A stretch of 64,000 bases of DNA from Eubacterium aggregans (GCF_900107815.1 NZ_FNRK01000014.1:1-64000), one strand, 5' to 3'. Positions 26,141 through 35,842 are shown, numbered from the stretch's first letter. The notes: generated by a model not told the origin, from the letters alone. Numbers and translations: made by a program.

Positions 26141-29100
26141 TTAAAAGGAACGGCCAAACTTTTCATCGAAACCCTGTCGGCTATAGCCCAACATTTTCAA
26201 CATATTCTCACTTACAAAATCAAAGGTATCATTATCCTCTGCACGATAACGGAAAATCCCCCCTGGCATTAAATCCAGCAGCCGCTTACGGTCTTCTGAG
26301 AGATCCGTCAATTGTTTGGCAATGGCCGCCCGGGCAGTATTATCTTGAATATACTGAATCCTGGCGGTTTTGCCTCCCCATTCCGTCAGCTTTCCTTTAA
26401 TGATGTAATGTTTTCCCCTCGCTTGATCGACCACCTCATGCTCACAGTACTCCTTAGACATTTCAGCCAAAGGCACGCAGTGAGGACAGGGCTCTGTATA
26501 TCCCCAAATCAGATTATAGCATTTTTTCCCTGACCCGGTACGTCGGTCGCACCCTGCAATGTCACCAACGACATGATTAAGGTAGAGTACATCGTAATTC
26601 TCTGTGTCACAGACCATAATCCCATCGCTGGTTTCGTCTAAAAGCCAATCTAAATTTCGAGAAAGTACAGGGGATGGCATGGGCATTTCGTGGTCATAAA
26701 TCTGATACTGGTTTTTCCCAAGCCGCTTAGCCACCAATAAGGCACTATCTCCATTCTTATAAAGGGTTTGATAATTGGTGCCTTGATCTGGTGCGATGGA
26801 TACACCCGCCGTCGCTGTTATTTCCACGCCACCATACTGTACCCGGAGCTTTCTGCAAAGCAGGCTGACACGTTTATGTAGCTTTGGCAGATCCGTCAAC
26901 GTTGGTAGGAAAACAGCAAATTCATCCCCTCCCAAGCGCGTGATAATATCATCCTTATCAAAATGGCATCGCAAAATATCGGCAATATCGACTAGAACCG
27001 CATCCCCCTTATCATGGCCAAACACATCGTTAATGGTCTTGAAATTATCTAGATCCAAAGTGATAAAGGCTCCATCATTGGGTCCAGGTGCTGCAAAAAA
27101 CGCGTTCATCCGTGTTTCTAAAGCGATGCGGTTATACAGACCCGTCAAGGCATCGTGCTCAGCCTGATAGCGTATGGCCTCTACTTCCTGGCTCAAGAGC
27201 GTTTCTCTTTCCATGAGGCGTAACTTGGACTCTGCCAAAGCATTATTGACCCGATGTTGGGCAACCTCTGTATTATAAGGCTTTGCAATAAAATCATCTG
27301 CCCCCATGGATAGAGCTCTGGCCTCCCCCTCTTCACCAAGCTTTGAGGTAATGATTACCGGGATATCACAGGTATCCGGATTCGCTTTCAATCGTCCCAG
27401 CAGCTGGAATCCGCCCATAATCGGCATCACCAAATCCAATAAGATAATGTCGACCATTTTATAGTTTTTAAGAACATAATCGTAAGCAGTTTGTCCATTA
27501 TTAATTTCGACGATGGTATAAGTGTTCCAAAAAATTTCTGCCAAAATCTTTCGGTTGACCTCAACATCATCAACGATCATCATCACCCGTTTTGTCCCTC
27601 CATTGTGGATTGCAACCTGATTGCTAGGCACATAATTTTCTGGGGAAACCGTATCACAATCGGCAATAACGGACCTTTTCAAGTGAGCTTCAAACGCGGT
27701 ACGTGGCATGGGCTTTGCATAATAGTACCCCTGGACACAGTGGCAATCCATTTTTTGCAGGATATCCAGCTGGGTCTTTGTTTCCACGCCCTCTGCCACA
27801 ACATCCAAATTCAGCCATTTGGCTAAACTTATAACAAAGCTCAAAATACTCGGACTTCCACCATTTTTTGTTTCATTTTGAATGAATGGCATATCCAGTT
27901 TGAGAATGTCCAGGGGCATCTGGGACAGCATATTCAGGGACGAATACCCCGAGCCAAAATCGTCCATTTCAATAACGAATCCCAAGGCCTTCAGTCTTTT
28001 AACCGTTTTGATCAGCTGCTCCGGATCTTCTGTATAGGCTGTCTCGGTGATTTCTAAATGGAGGTAACGGGGATGAATTCCGGCCTCGTCCACCAGCCCC
28101 AATAAGCACTCCGGTAAATCGGTACGGTAAATATCCAACCTTGAGATATTCACCGAAATGGGGATCAACCGCTGTCCTCGATCCTGCCAGTCTTTTAATG
28201 TTTGACAGACCGTCCGCCACACATACTGATCAAGCTTTGTAATAAAGCCATTGCGTTCAAAAATGGGAATGAAGGTCCCTGGGGACATCAATCCTTTTTT
28301 GGGATGGACCCACCGGATTAGTGCTTCTGCCCCGACGACGGCTTCCTTCTTCACATCGTATTTAGGCTGATAATATACCTTGAACTGATTGTCCTGAACC
28401 GCAATTTCCATTTCATCAAGAATGGATTGCTCAAAAAGAAGGTCTTGACGAATGATATCATCGTAGTAGGCGTAAGGTATATCGTACTGTCCCTTTATGG
28501 ACTTACAGGCAATCACCCCGCGGTCGCACATCACGTTTGCCGGAATATCCAGTGCCTTAATGACATAAATGCCAAAACGAAGCCTCAGGCTGATGGGAAT
28601 AGGAAATCGATTGACCTTGGCAATCATTTCATCAAAACAAGATTTGTCATAGGAGGGTCGATGGGGCAGTAAGCAGGCAAATTGATCCACACCAATCCGG
28701 CCACAAATCCCTTTTTCTGCAAAATAACTCTCCATCAAACCGGCCAAGTGTTTAAGCAGCGCATCCCCGATATCCATTCCAAATAGATCATTAACCAACT
28801 TAAAACGTTCGATATCACAGCAGATAAGGTCATAACTTTCCGATGGTTTTCCTTTAATATTCATCGTTATCTGCTCATAAAAGAATTCTTTTTTCAGGAC
28901 TCCCGTCAATACATCCTTACGGACGGCATTGACCAGAGCCGCTGTTTCTCTAAGCTTGATGGTATTTGCCAATCGGTGCTTAATAACCGCAGGCTTATAG
29001 GGCTTCACTAAAACATCATTCGCTCCCATGGACAAAGCCAAAACCTCAGTGTCTGAAGCATCATCTCCAGTTGTTACAATAATCGGAATCTTTGACAAAA

Positions 29101-29326
29101 GCGTATCGCCGCTCATAGCTGCCATCACCTCATACCCATTCATCACAGGCATGGTAATATCCAGCAAGACCGCAGCAATACGCTCCTTTTGTTGGTGTAA
29201 TATATCTAAGGCAATCTTTCCATTTTCTGCTTCCAGGATTGTGTAATCTTCCTTCAAAATCCCAGATAAAACCAGGCGGTTTACCCGCCGGTCATCCACA
29301 ATCAAGACACATTTTCTCTTTGGCAT
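26141..29326 (-). CDS. REC-GGDEF*-EAL-REC-GGDEF-PAS cyclic-di-GMP signalling protein, truncated
   Basis: Domain order over 1061 residues: receiver (VLIVDDRRVNR, LLDITMPVMNG), degenerate GGDEF (RIGVDQF), EAL phosphodiesterase with intact motifs (AEALIRW, SVNISR, LEITE, MDDFGSGYSSL, VVAEGVET), second receiver (MMIVDDVEVNRK, LLDLVMPIMGG), canonical GGDEF diguanylate cyclase (RLGGDEFAVF), a PAS domain with cysteines (KKCYNLIWG, EPCPHC), and half of another PAS. It can probably both make and degrade c-di-GMP. It ends at a TAA in the middle of a PAS fold, and the rest of that fold continues in frame downstream. The gene precedes the hybrid kinase, so they may form one signalling unit. Confidence 0.85.
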   Translation of the reverse strand: MPKRKCVLIVDDRRVNRLVLSGILKEDYTILEAENGKIALDILHQQKERIAAVLLDITMPVMNGYEVMAAMSGDTLLSKIPIIVTTGDDASDTEVLALSMGANDVLVKPYKPAVIKHRLANTIKLRETAALVNAVRKDVLTGVLKKEFFYEQITMNIKGKPSESYDLICCDIERFKLVNDLFGMDIGDALLKHLAGLMESYFAEKGICGRIGVDQFACLLPHRPSYDKSCFDEMIAKVNRFPIPISLRLRFGIYVIKALDIPANVMCDRGVIACKSIKGQYDIPYAYYDDIIRQDLLFEQSILDEMEIAVQDNQFKVYYQPKYDVKKEAVVGAEALIRWVHPKKGLMSPGTFIPIFERNGFITKLDQYVWRTVCQTLKDWQDRGQRLIPISVNISRLDIYRTDLPECLLGLVDEAGIHPRYLHLEITETAYTEDPEQLIKTVKRLKALGFVIEMDDFGSGYSSLNMLSQMPLDILKLDMPFIQNETKNGGSPSILSFVISLAKWLNLDVVAEGVETKTQLDILQKMDCHCVQGYYYAKPMPRTAFEAHLKRSVIADCDTVSPENYVPSNQVAIHNGGTKRVMMIVDDVEVNRKILAEIFWNTYTIVEINNGQTAYDYVLKNYKMVDIILLDLVMPIMGGFQLLGRLKANPDTCDIPVIITSKLGEEGEARALSMGADDFIAKPYNTEVAQHRVNNALAESKLRLMERETLLSQEVEAIRYQAEHDALTGLYNRIALETRMNAFFAAPGPNDGAFITLDLDNFKTINDVFGHDKGDAVLVDIADILRCHFDKDDIITRLGGDEFAVFLPTLTDLPKLHKRVSLLCRKLRVQYGGVEITATAGVSIAPDQGTNYQTLYKNGDSALLVAKRLGKNQYQIYDHEMPMPSPVLSRNLDWLLDETSDGIMVCDTENYDVLYLNHVVGDIAGCDRRTGSGKKCYNLIWGYTEPCPHCVPLAEMSKEYCEHEVVDQARGKHYIIKGKLTEWGGKTARIQYIQDNTARAAIAKQLTDLSEDRKRLLDLMPGGIFRYRAEDNDTFDFVSENMLKMLGYSRQGFDEKFGRSF

Positions 29327-29394
29327 CGAAATGCCCTCCCCTTTTTCTTGTCTGTTTATACCCGTATCATTTTGCCGATGCGTATTGTTCTCTT

Positions 29395-30099
29395 TTATTC
29401 CTCTGGATTGACCTCCACCGTTGGTGTGGGGGCTGGTGTCGCCGTTACATTATCAATTTTCTGCTGGGTCGTATGGGTAATCTCCCCAAACCAGGTCGTA
29501 ATGGTGGATAAACCAAAACCGGTATTGATCCCAAAGAATCCCAGCCAAATAAATAAGGTGTACAGAATGGTCACCAGGGTAATCACCACACGTCGTCCAA
29601 AGCCACTGCGATGGTAGCGATAAAACACGTATAAGCCAAGGGGGGGGAGCGCAATGATTAAAACAACCATCGCCCATTTTTTTACCAATAGCCTTTTAAG
29701 CTTTCCTTTGGGGCTACCGCCATCTTCCCCCAATGCATCATCCGTTGGCGGCACCGCCGCTGCCGGGCCTGGTGATGGTGGATTTTGGCCAATGGGATCA
29801 AATTCCTCTTCCTCGGCATAATAATCTTCAAATTTTTCCGGATTTTTTATGACATCCGCCACACAGGATTTATACCATTCCAATACCTGCTCATCATCGC
29901 ATTCGATGCGCAGGAGGACATGGCCTTGATCCTTTTTGGCAAAGCGAATGCTAATGGTGTCCGCACCGTACTCTGCCGTCATGACATCCCCCTGACGGTT
30001 TAATTTAATTTTGGTAAAATCCCCGGTATCCAGTGCTATTTCAGAGGCATCAATCCACTGGGCAAGGGTCCCTGGGGCCGATAACTTTTGCTTGTTCAT
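29395..30099 (-). CDS. Hypothetical membrane protein with Pro/Thr-rich tail
   Basis: Not recognised. A cytoplasmic N-terminal domain of about 100 residues is followed by an acidic/proline-rich linker (SPGPAAAVPP), two or three membrane helices (WAMVVLIIALPPLGLYVFY, VVITLVTILYTLFIWLGFFG), and a TPAPTPTVE-type extracellular tail. AAAGGATGA precedes the ATG. It lies 13 bp after the next upstream gene on the same strand, so the two are probably co-transcribed. A protein at 60.9-62.0 kb has a similar Pro/Thr stretch. Confidence 0.65.
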   Translation of the reverse strand: MNKQKLSAPGTLAQWIDASEIALDTGDFTKIKLNRQGDVMTAEYGADTISIRFAKKDQGHVLLRIECDDEQVLEWYKSCVADVIKNPEKFEDYYAEEEEFDPIGQNPPSPGPAAAVPPTDDALGEDGGSPKGKLKRLLVKKWAMVVLIIALPPLGLYVFYRYHRSGFGRRVVITLVTILYTLFIWLGFFGINTGFGLSTITTWFGEITHTTQQKIDNVTATPAPTPTVEVNPEE

Positions 30100-30112
30100 T
30101 TGTTTTCATCCT

Positions 30113-30985
30113 TTATTTTGACGCTGCCTGCTGGATCAGCGTGTCCATCTCAGCCAGCCAGGCCTGCTTCACGGTTTGTTGGATTTCGTACCTTCCGGTG
30201 ACCGCATTGTATTCAAAGAGGCGGCTAAGGGCATAGGGGCCTGTGTTTCCGCTTCCTTGGAGAATTTTGTACACCCCGATGTCATCATTGGGATCATTTA
30301 GAGTATCCTCCAGTCTCCCAAGGATAGCCATTTTCTGACGGTCACTGGTGCTGGCTGGATCTTCTAAATCAAAAATCTGGGTATCTGTTTGAACGCTCAA
30401 TCCAGCTGGATTTAAAATGGTATACTCTGTAATGAGGAAATCGTGCTGCTGATTAAAGCGATCCACAAAACGAACCAACTGGAAATCGAGCTGGTTCCCC
30501 ACTTCAACCGCAGAACCCTGGTCTCCCTGCCGCCTGACGATCCCCAGGTTAAAGAGTCCCTCCTGGCTGCAGTCATCCAAATCGTAGGTATAAAGGCTTT
30601 GCCATTCGCCATTAATCTCCTTCAGGATTTGAATAAAGACATCCTGATAGTACCATGTCTTTCCACCCACAGTATAGCCCATGCTTCGCCTCTCGTCTGA
30701 GCCTGAAAAGCTGGTTTTTAGCAGCTCCTCACTTTCCGGGATGAGGGAAAACACCTCCATCTGATGGATGGTCCCCTTACGATTGCAGGATACCGTGTAC
30801 TTCGGAATCTTCTGATAATCATCTTCATTATTATTTTGAGCACTCACTCTAGGACCGTAGAGGCCGATATCAATTTCTACATTGCGCTCACGCACCATAT
30901 AAAGCCAATAGCCGATGGCACTGGCAATGGTGACAGCCATGAGAAGGGCGCACCATTTGAAGGCATTCTTTGAGGTTTCGTCCAA
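30113..30985 (-). CDS. Hypothetical membrane-anchored extracellular protein
   Basis: Not recognised. One N-terminal helix (WCALLMAVTIASAIGYWLYMV) anchors a soluble domain of about 260 residues outside the cell, with DDYQKIPKYTVSCN and several Tyr/Asp-rich strands. No catalytic motif is evident. It is first in a two-gene unit with the membrane protein at 29395-30099; shared function is inferred only from position. Confidence 0.65.
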   Translation of the reverse strand: MDETSKNAFKWCALLMAVTIASAIGYWLYMVRERNVEIDIGLYGPRVSAQNNNEDDYQKIPKYTVSCNRKGTIHQMEVFSLIPESEELLKTSFSGSDERRSMGYTVGGKTWYYQDVFIQILKEINGEWQSLYTYDLDDCSQEGLFNLGIVRRQGDQGSAVEVGNQLDFQLVRFVDRFNQQHDFLITEYTILNPAGLSVQTDTQIFDLEDPASTSDRQKMAILGRLEDTLNDPNDDIGVYKILQGSGNTGPYALSRLFEYNAVTGRYEIQQTVKQAWLAEMDTLIQQAASK

Positions 30986-31054
30986 TTTTACATCCTTTTG
31001 GTTCTATATTTCTACTTTACCTGTATTATAACAAATAACTTGGCTTCATCCAAT

Positions 31055-31091
31055 AAAAAAACACCCCAGAGCAACCTCCAGGGCGTTTTTC
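31055..31091 (-). terminator. Terminator of the cold-shock gene
   Basis: On the minus strand ACGCCCTGGA and TCTGGGGTGT form a 10-bp stem including G-U pairs, followed by TTTTTT. Confidence 0.75.
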
Positions 31092-31101
31092 TTTAAATGA
31101 A

Positions 31102-31302
31102 TTACTGTGCTACAACGTTCTTTGCCTGTAAGCCACGGGGGCCATCTTCGATGTCAAAAGTTACACTTTGTCCTTCGTTCAGGGTTTTGAAGCCATCGGA
31201 CACGATTGCGGAAAAATGTACGAATACATCGTCGCCATCTTCACGGGAGATGAATCCAAATCCTTTTTCACTGTTAAACCATTTTACTGTACCTGCGTTC
31301 AT
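31102..31302 (-). CDS. csp: Cold-shock domain protein
   Basis: A 66-residue CspA/CspB-type single-strand nucleic acid binder that keeps mRNA unfolded. It starts [18 protein letters not shown] (RNP1 included), with DVFVHFSAI (RNP2) and ends [14 protein letters not shown] at 31302 is chosen with TTAGGAGG 8 bp upstream; a longer frame is not supported. More than 60 nt of AT-rich leader precede it, as is common for cold-shock genes. Monocistronic with its own terminator. Confidence 0.94.
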   Translation of the reverse strand: MNAGTVKWFNSEKGFGFISREDGDDVFVHFSAIVSDGFKTLNEGQSVTFDIEDGPRGLQAKNVVAQ

Positions 31303-31502
31303 CACGGTACCTCCTAAATCCTTAATATCCAAGGAACCGATAAAAAAATCACATATTTTCGCAAACCACTTATACTAGAGTAAAATGATCTGCAAAAATA
31401 TGTGAATCAATTACTACTTCCTTAAGACAAATTAATAATAACCCAATTACAATTTTTTGTCAATTATTATTCATCCTACAATGGGAAATATTACAAAAAT
31501 TA

Positions 31503-31553
31503 TTTATAAAGAAGCTGTCCCACAGGACCTATTGGCGTTTTTTGTGGGACAGC
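31503..31553 (-). terminator. Terminator of the gloA unit
   Basis: GCTGTCCCACA and TGTGGGACAGC pair over 11 bp (31513-31523/31543-31553), then TTCTTTATAAA on the minus strand. Confidence 0.75.
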
Positions 31554-31564
31554 GCTCTTAACCA

Positions 31565-31834
31565 TCACTCTTTTCGCAGATTGAGACTCAGTTTGGGCCA
31601 GGTTTGACACATCGATAAATGAATCCCGGTTTGCCTGGCCGTTTGTCGAATGAATTGATAGGCCAAAACATCCGGGTTGATGCAATTGGCATTCATCTCA
31701 TAAATAGCTGGATCCTCTGCAATGCTTCGAATTTCCGAATACTGCTCAAATTCCAAGGGGCCATTGCTCTCGAAAACATAGGGAATGTCCTTGATTTCCA
31801 CCACAAGTAGTGGTGCCTTTTCCCCCTCATCCAT
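31565..31834 (-). CDS. Hypothetical small protein coupled to gloA
   Basis: Not recognised. 89 residues without signal peptide or membrane helix; central PLEFEQYSEIRSIAEDPAIYEMNAN. The start overlaps the gloA stop as TAATG, so translation is probably coupled. A strong terminator follows 12 bp after its stop, which supports it as a real last gene of the unit. Confidence 0.55.
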   Translation of the reverse strand: MDEGEKAPLLVVEIKDIPYVFESNGPLEFEQYSEIRSIAEDPAIYEMNANCINPDVLAYQFIRQTARQTGIHLSMCQTWPKLSLNLRKE

Positions 31835-32220
31835 TACTTTTTTCTCAAAATCTCAATTTTGTAACCATCGGGATCGGTAATGAAGTAATAGCTCTTCTTC
31901 CCTGCGTCCAGGCCGCTTAAATTGGTGACCGTGTAGCCCTTGGCAATGTGCTCATCATGGCTGGCTTCCAAGTCGTCCACTTCCAGAGCCAGGTGACCGT
32001 AGCCATTCCCTAAATCGTAGGGAACTTCCGGGTCGTAATTATAGGTTAACTCCAGGGTAAAGTCGGTCTGACCATCCCCCAAATAGACCAGGGTAAACTT
32101 ACCCTCGGGCTTATCCTTCCTGCGGACCTCTGTCAGTCCCAGGGCGTCTTCATAAAAAGCTAAAGATTTTTCCAGATCCATCACCCGGATCATAGTGTGC
32201 AGCATACGATATTTTCCCAT
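31834..32220 (-). CDS. gloA: Lactoylglutathione lyase (glyoxalase I)
   Basis: A 128-residue VOC-fold metalloenzyme converting the methylglyoxal-thiol hemithioacetal to S-lactoyl thiol. Metal ligands are His8 (MLHTMIRV), Glu in TLELTYNYD, His in YGHLALEVDD and Glu in GYKIEIL; TDPDGYKIE is diagnostic. Ribosome site AGGAGG. The thiol cofactor could be glutathione or its precursor, since a glutamate-cysteine ligase gene lies 6 kb away. Confidence 0.92.
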   Translation of the reverse strand: MGKYRMLHTMIRVMDLEKSLAFYEDALGLTEVRRKDKPEGKFTLVYLGDGQTDFTLELTYNYDPEVPYDLGNGYGHLALEVDDLEASHDEHIAKGYTVTNLSGLDAGKKSYYFITDPDGYKIEILRKK

Positions 32221-32244
32221 AGGTTCCTCCTAAAAATGTATTAT

Positions 32245-32994
32245 TCAGTTTCCCACAACATCCTTGTAAAACTGATAGGCCGAAAGCTTCTTATCCAAAT
32301 TAAATGAAATATAATGATCCATGATATCCATAATCCGCCGGATCGTCTCATCGGGCAAATCCATATCCCGGATGACCTTAATGGGCTTAATGAGCAAGGT
32401 CTCCATGACGGACAGCTGTTCTGAAAGCAAGCGGTAGGTATACCCTTCATCCCCTGAGCAGTCCCGACAGATGGCCCCGCCCCCATCGATGGAAAAGTAT
32501 ATCAATTCCTCTGTTTTTTTGCAATGGGCACAGGCAGAAAGAATGGGCCGAATCCCCTGGGCCTCTGCAATCTTCAGCTGGAAGGCTGCCACCAGCGCGG
32601 TGTCACTGACCGCCTGTCCCTGGGATAAATAGTACAATATATGGTTGGCCACCTTTAAAACCGCCGGGTTCCCCTGATAAAAATCATAAAAGGCATCCAG
32701 CAGCTCTAAAATATAAGAAGCCAAGGACATCTTGAGTAAATCCTGGCGCAGGGGGTAGAAGGCTTCAACTAAAGTCGCCTGATTGATGGCGGCAAAATTC
32801 TTTCCCGGATAGTAGACAAACTCACTAAAGGAAAAGAGCTGGGTGGCTGCCACCAGTTGGCTTTTACTGCGCCTAACCCCCTTGGCAATGGCCTTTTGCT
32901 TGCCCTCCTTCTCCGTAAACAGGGTGAGTATTTTGTCCTGCTCCTGGAAGGGCTGCTCCCTGATGACCAGGGCCCGTGTCTTAACCTGGGCCAT
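32245..32994 (-). CDS. recO: DNA repair protein RecO
   Basis: A mediator of RecA loading in the RecFOR pathway. The N-terminal OB fold (ALVIREQPFQEQDKILTLFTEKEGK, KGVRRSKS) is followed by a helical domain with a Cys4 zinc site (CAHCKKTEELIYF and CRDC). Length 249 is normal. Its ATG overlaps the era stop (TAATG), a common era-recO arrangement in Firmicutes. Confidence 0.93.
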   Translation of the reverse strand: MAQVKTRALVIREQPFQEQDKILTLFTEKEGKQKAIAKGVRRSKSQLVAATQLFSFSEFVYYPGKNFAAINQATLVEAFYPLRQDLLKMSLASYILELLDAFYDFYQGNPAVLKVANHILYYLSQGQAVSDTALVAAFQLKIAEAQGIRPILSACAHCKKTEELIYFSIDGGGAICRDCSGDEGYTYRLLSEQLSVMETLLIKPIKVIRDMDLPDETIRRIMDIMDHYISFNLDKKLSAYQFYKDVVGN

Positions 32995-33890
32995 TAGTCA
33001 AAATAACCCAGATCCTTTAAATCGTAATTCCGCTCCCGCCAATCGGCCCGGACCTTTACCCAAAGCTGGAGATTTACCGGCGTTTTTAAAAAGAATTCAA
33101 TATCCCGTCGGGCCTGACTCCCGATTTTTTTCAGCATAGCCCCCTGCTTCCCAATAATGATGCCCTTGTGGCTTTTCTTTTCACAGAAAATGGTGGCGTC
33201 AATGTCCAAAATACTTTTATTGGGCCGTTCCTTCATCATGGAGATTTCCACGGCCACTCCGTGGGGAATTTCATCCCGGAGGAGGTTGAGGATTTTCTCT
33301 CGGATCAGCTCTGCGACAATAAACCGCTCACTTTGATCCACAATCATGTCATCAGGGAAAAACATGGGGCCCTCCGGCAAATCCTTCCGGATGAGGGTGA
33401 GCAGCTCTTCAATACCGTCCCCATCCCGGGCCGATATAGGCAGAATGGCCTGGAGAAAATCGTAGGACTGATAAAGAGCAATGGTTTCCAACAGCTCCTC
33501 CTTGGGTACGGTGTCAATTTTATTCAGAACGAGGAGGATGGGCGTTTTAATTTTGGAGAGCTTCTCTAAAATATATTGATCCCCGGGGCCCAGTTTTTTT
33601 TCCGGCTCCACCAGGTAGAGCACCACATCCACGTCCCCCAGGGTATCCATGGCTGCCTTTTGCATATAATCCCCCAGCTTGTTCTTCGGGCGATGCATCC
33701 CGGGGGTATCGATGAAGACCATCTGGCAATCATCCTCGGTGTGGATGCAGCGGATGGCGTTCCGGGTGGTTTGGGGTTTGCTGGAGGTAATCACCAGCTT
33801 TTCCTTCATAATGGCATTGAGCAGGGTGGATTTGCCTACATTGGGACGTCCGACGATGCTGATGAAACCTGATTGAAATTCTTTTTCCAT
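32994..33890 (-). CDS. era: GTPase Era
   Basis: A ribosome-assembly GTPase that binds 16S rRNA. G1 GRPNVGKST, G3 DTPGMH, G4 NKID, and a C-terminal KH domain (KGIIIGKQGAMLKKIG) are present over 298 residues. AAGGAAG precedes the ATG. It sits in the conserved phoH-ybeY-dgkA-era-recO cluster. Confidence 0.96.
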   Translation of the reverse strand: MEKEFQSGFISIVGRPNVGKSTLLNAIMKEKLVITSSKPQTTRNAIRCIHTEDDCQMVFIDTPGMHRPKNKLGDYMQKAAMDTLGDVDVVLYLVEPEKKLGPGDQYILEKLSKIKTPILLVLNKIDTVPKEELLETIALYQSYDFLQAILPISARDGDGIEELLTLIRKDLPEGPMFFPDDMIVDQSERFIVAELIREKILNLLRDEIPHGVAVEISMMKERPNKSILDIDATIFCEKKSHKGIIIGKQGAMLKKIGSQARRDIEFFLKTPVNLQLWVKVRADWRERNYDLKDLGYFD

Positions 33891-33960
33891 TGATTAAACT
33901 TCCTTCTCTATTTGATGACCCTTCATCCGACTGGTCTTTTCCCATTCTATCGATAGTATC

Positions 33961-34347
33961 TTAAATTCCTCCCATGGCCGTCACGGTCGTGATGATGAGC
34001 TGCCAAAGCCGGGGTCCAAAAATAATGAGCCCCACCACAACAGAAACCCCCGCCATGAGAAGGACGGCACCTGCCGCCGTGTCCTTACTGGCCTTGGCCA
34101 AATCGTGATATTCTTCGGTGTAGAGGTCCACCAGGGTTTCCACCGCGGTATTGACCACCTCGAGGATTAAGACAAAGCCAATGACAATGACCAGTGCCAG
34201 CCACTCGGGAGTGGTGATATGGAAATAAAACCCGGCCAAAATGGCTAAAACCCCAATAATCGTATGAATCTTCATATTGGGTTGGGTTCGCAAAACATAA
34301 CTCACCCCTTGGATGGCATAATGAAAACTACTCCTTAAGCGTCGCAT
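33961..34347 (-). CDS. dgkA: Diacylglycerol/undecaprenol kinase
   Basis: A small integral membrane kinase (three helices) that recycles lipid carriers. The family signature EVVNTAVETLVDLY and the D-lined AKASKDTAAGAVL are visible. ATG at 34347 (MRRLRSSFHYA) is chosen because AGAGGGGGGG lies just upstream; the longer frame to 34398 overlaps ybeY. It lies between ybeY and era in the usual order. Confidence 0.9.
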   Translation of the reverse strand: MRRLRSSFHYAIQGVSYVLRTQPNMKIHTIIGVLAILAGFYFHITTPEWLALVIVIGFVLILEVVNTAVETLVDLYTEEYHDLAKASKDTAAGAVLLMAGVSVVVGLIIFGPRLWQLIITTVTAMGGI

Positions 34348-34366
34348 TTCATCCCCCCCTCTCCAA

Positions 34367-34837
34367 TCAGTCCTCTTGACCCATAATGGCCTTTTCACGG
34401 GTGCGCATCACCTGTTTATCCTCTGGAACCATATGGTCGTAGCCCAGCAGGTGTAAGGTGGAATGGACGGATAAATAGCATACCTCCGCCTCAAAGGTAT
34501 TGCCGTATTCTTTGGCCTGCTTCTCAGCCTGCTCCAAATTCACGATGATATCCCCTAAAACCAGAGGCATCCCTTCCTCAAGCTCAATAACCTCATCCTC
34601 TGGGGTGAAATCATTCATGGGAAAGGAGAGCACATCCGTCGCTTTGTCCTGATGGCGATATTCTGCATTAATGGCTTGAATTTCATCTGGTGTCACCATG
34701 GAATAGCTGATTTCTACCTCTACCTCCGGTTCGATGCCCTCACTTTCCACTGTCCGCTTAATAAACTCTAAAATCTGGGCTTTCAGGGCATCATCCACCA
34801 CTTGATCGGTCCGGTTATCAAACTCAATTTTAATCAT
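34367..34837 (-). CDS. ybeY: Endoribonuclease YbeY (rRNA maturation)
   Basis: A zinc-dependent RNase needed for 16S rRNA 3' processing. The zinc motif HSTLHLLGYDH and the conserved YRHQDKATDVLSFP are present. ATG at 34837 overlaps the phoH stop by 8 bp and has AAGG upstream; upstream Met codons lie inside phoH. Length about 156 is standard. Confidence 0.94.
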   Translation of the reverse strand: MIKIEFDNRTDQVVDDALKAQILEFIKRTVESEGIEPEVEVEISYSMVTPDEIQAINAEYRHQDKATDVLSFPMNDFTPEDEVIELEEGMPLVLGDIIVNLEQAEKQAKEYGNTFEAEVCYLSVHSTLHLLGYDHMVPEDKQVMRTREKAIMGQED

Positions 34838-35837
34838 TTTCCTTAACCTTTCGCTTTTCTGCCCGGGCTTGTCGCTGCTTTTCATTTTTATCATAGGCCT
34901 CTATAATCCGTTGGACCAGCCGATGACGCACCACATCCGATTCTGTAAACTGAATAAAGGCGATGCCCGCCACCCCCTTTAGGATATGCTGTACTTCCTT
35001 AAGTCCCGAACGTTTTCCCTCGGGCAAATCCACCTGGGTAACATCCCCGGTGACCACCACCTTAGAGCCTGCCCCAAAGCGGGTTAAAAACATCTTCATC
35101 TGCTCCGGGGTGGTGTTTTGGGCCTCGTCTAGTATAATATAGGCATTTTCCAGGGTCCGCCCCCGCATATAAGCCAGGGGAGCCACCTCGATGAGTCCTT
35201 TTTCCATATTTCGTTCAAAGGCCTCTGCTCCCATGATTTCAAAGAGGGCATCGTACAATGGGCGCAGGTAGGGGTCTACTTTATCCTGTAGGTCCCCCGG
35301 CAAAAAGCCCAGCTTTTCTCCGGCTTCCACCGCGGGCCGGGTCAGGACCAGGCGGTCAACCTCTCCATTTTTAAAGGCCGTAATGGCCATGGCCATGGCG
35401 AGATAGGTTTTTCCTGTCCCTGCCGGACCGATGCCAAAGACCATCTCATTCTTTCGGATGGCCTCAATGTATTTTTTCTGGCCGATGGTTTTGCTGCGAA
35501 TGGGCTTTCCCCGGGTGGTAAAACAGATGGTGTCTTCCCGGAGGGCACCGTATTCCTTGGAAAGTCCCTTGGCCTCCAGCTGGAGGATATAATCCGTGGT
35601 ATCCTTGGTAATCGTCCCCTGAACGGCGACGGTTTTTACCATTTCTTCCACCACCCGGATGCCGGCATCCACCGCCTTGGCTCCCCCCCGGATTTTTAAG
35701 GTGTTATCCCGGACGATGACATCAATATTCAGCCGTCCCTCAATCATCTTAATATTTTCATCATACTGGCCGAAGACCTTGGCGAGGATCTCCGGCGACT
35801 CAATGAGTAACTCTTTCGTGATTTCTTCCAATGACAC
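34830..35837 (-). CDS. phoH: PhoH-family ATPase
   Basis: A 335-residue cytoplasmic P-loop ATPase with an N-terminal KH-like segment. Walker A is GPAGTGKTYLA, Walker B is NAYIILDEAQNTT, and VVTGDVTQVDLP is diagnostic for PhoH/YbeZ. It works with YbeY in rRNA or RNA metabolism, and the two genes overlap by 8 bp. Confidence 0.92.
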   Translation of the reverse strand: MSLEEITKELLIESPEILAKVFGQYDENIKMIEGRLNIDVIVRDNTLKIRGGAKAVDAGIRVVEEMVKTVAVQGTITKDTTDYILQLEAKGLSKEYGALREDTICFTTRGKPIRSKTIGQKKYIEAIRKNEMVFGIGPAGTGKTYLAMAMAITAFKNGEVDRLVLTRPAVEAGEKLGFLPGDLQDKVDPYLRPLYDALFEIMGAEAFERNMEKGLIEVAPLAYMRGRTLENAYIILDEAQNTTPEQMKMFLTRFGAGSKVVVTGDVTQVDLPEGKRSGLKEVQHILKGVAGIAFIQFTESDVVRHRLVQRIIEAYDKNEKQRQARAEKRKVKEND

Positions 35838-35842
35838 GCTCC

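Noticed and set aside
26700-29326. Two active diguanylate cyclases in one protein
   Set aside because: The first GGDEF site reads GVDQF, so only the second is likely to be catalytic.
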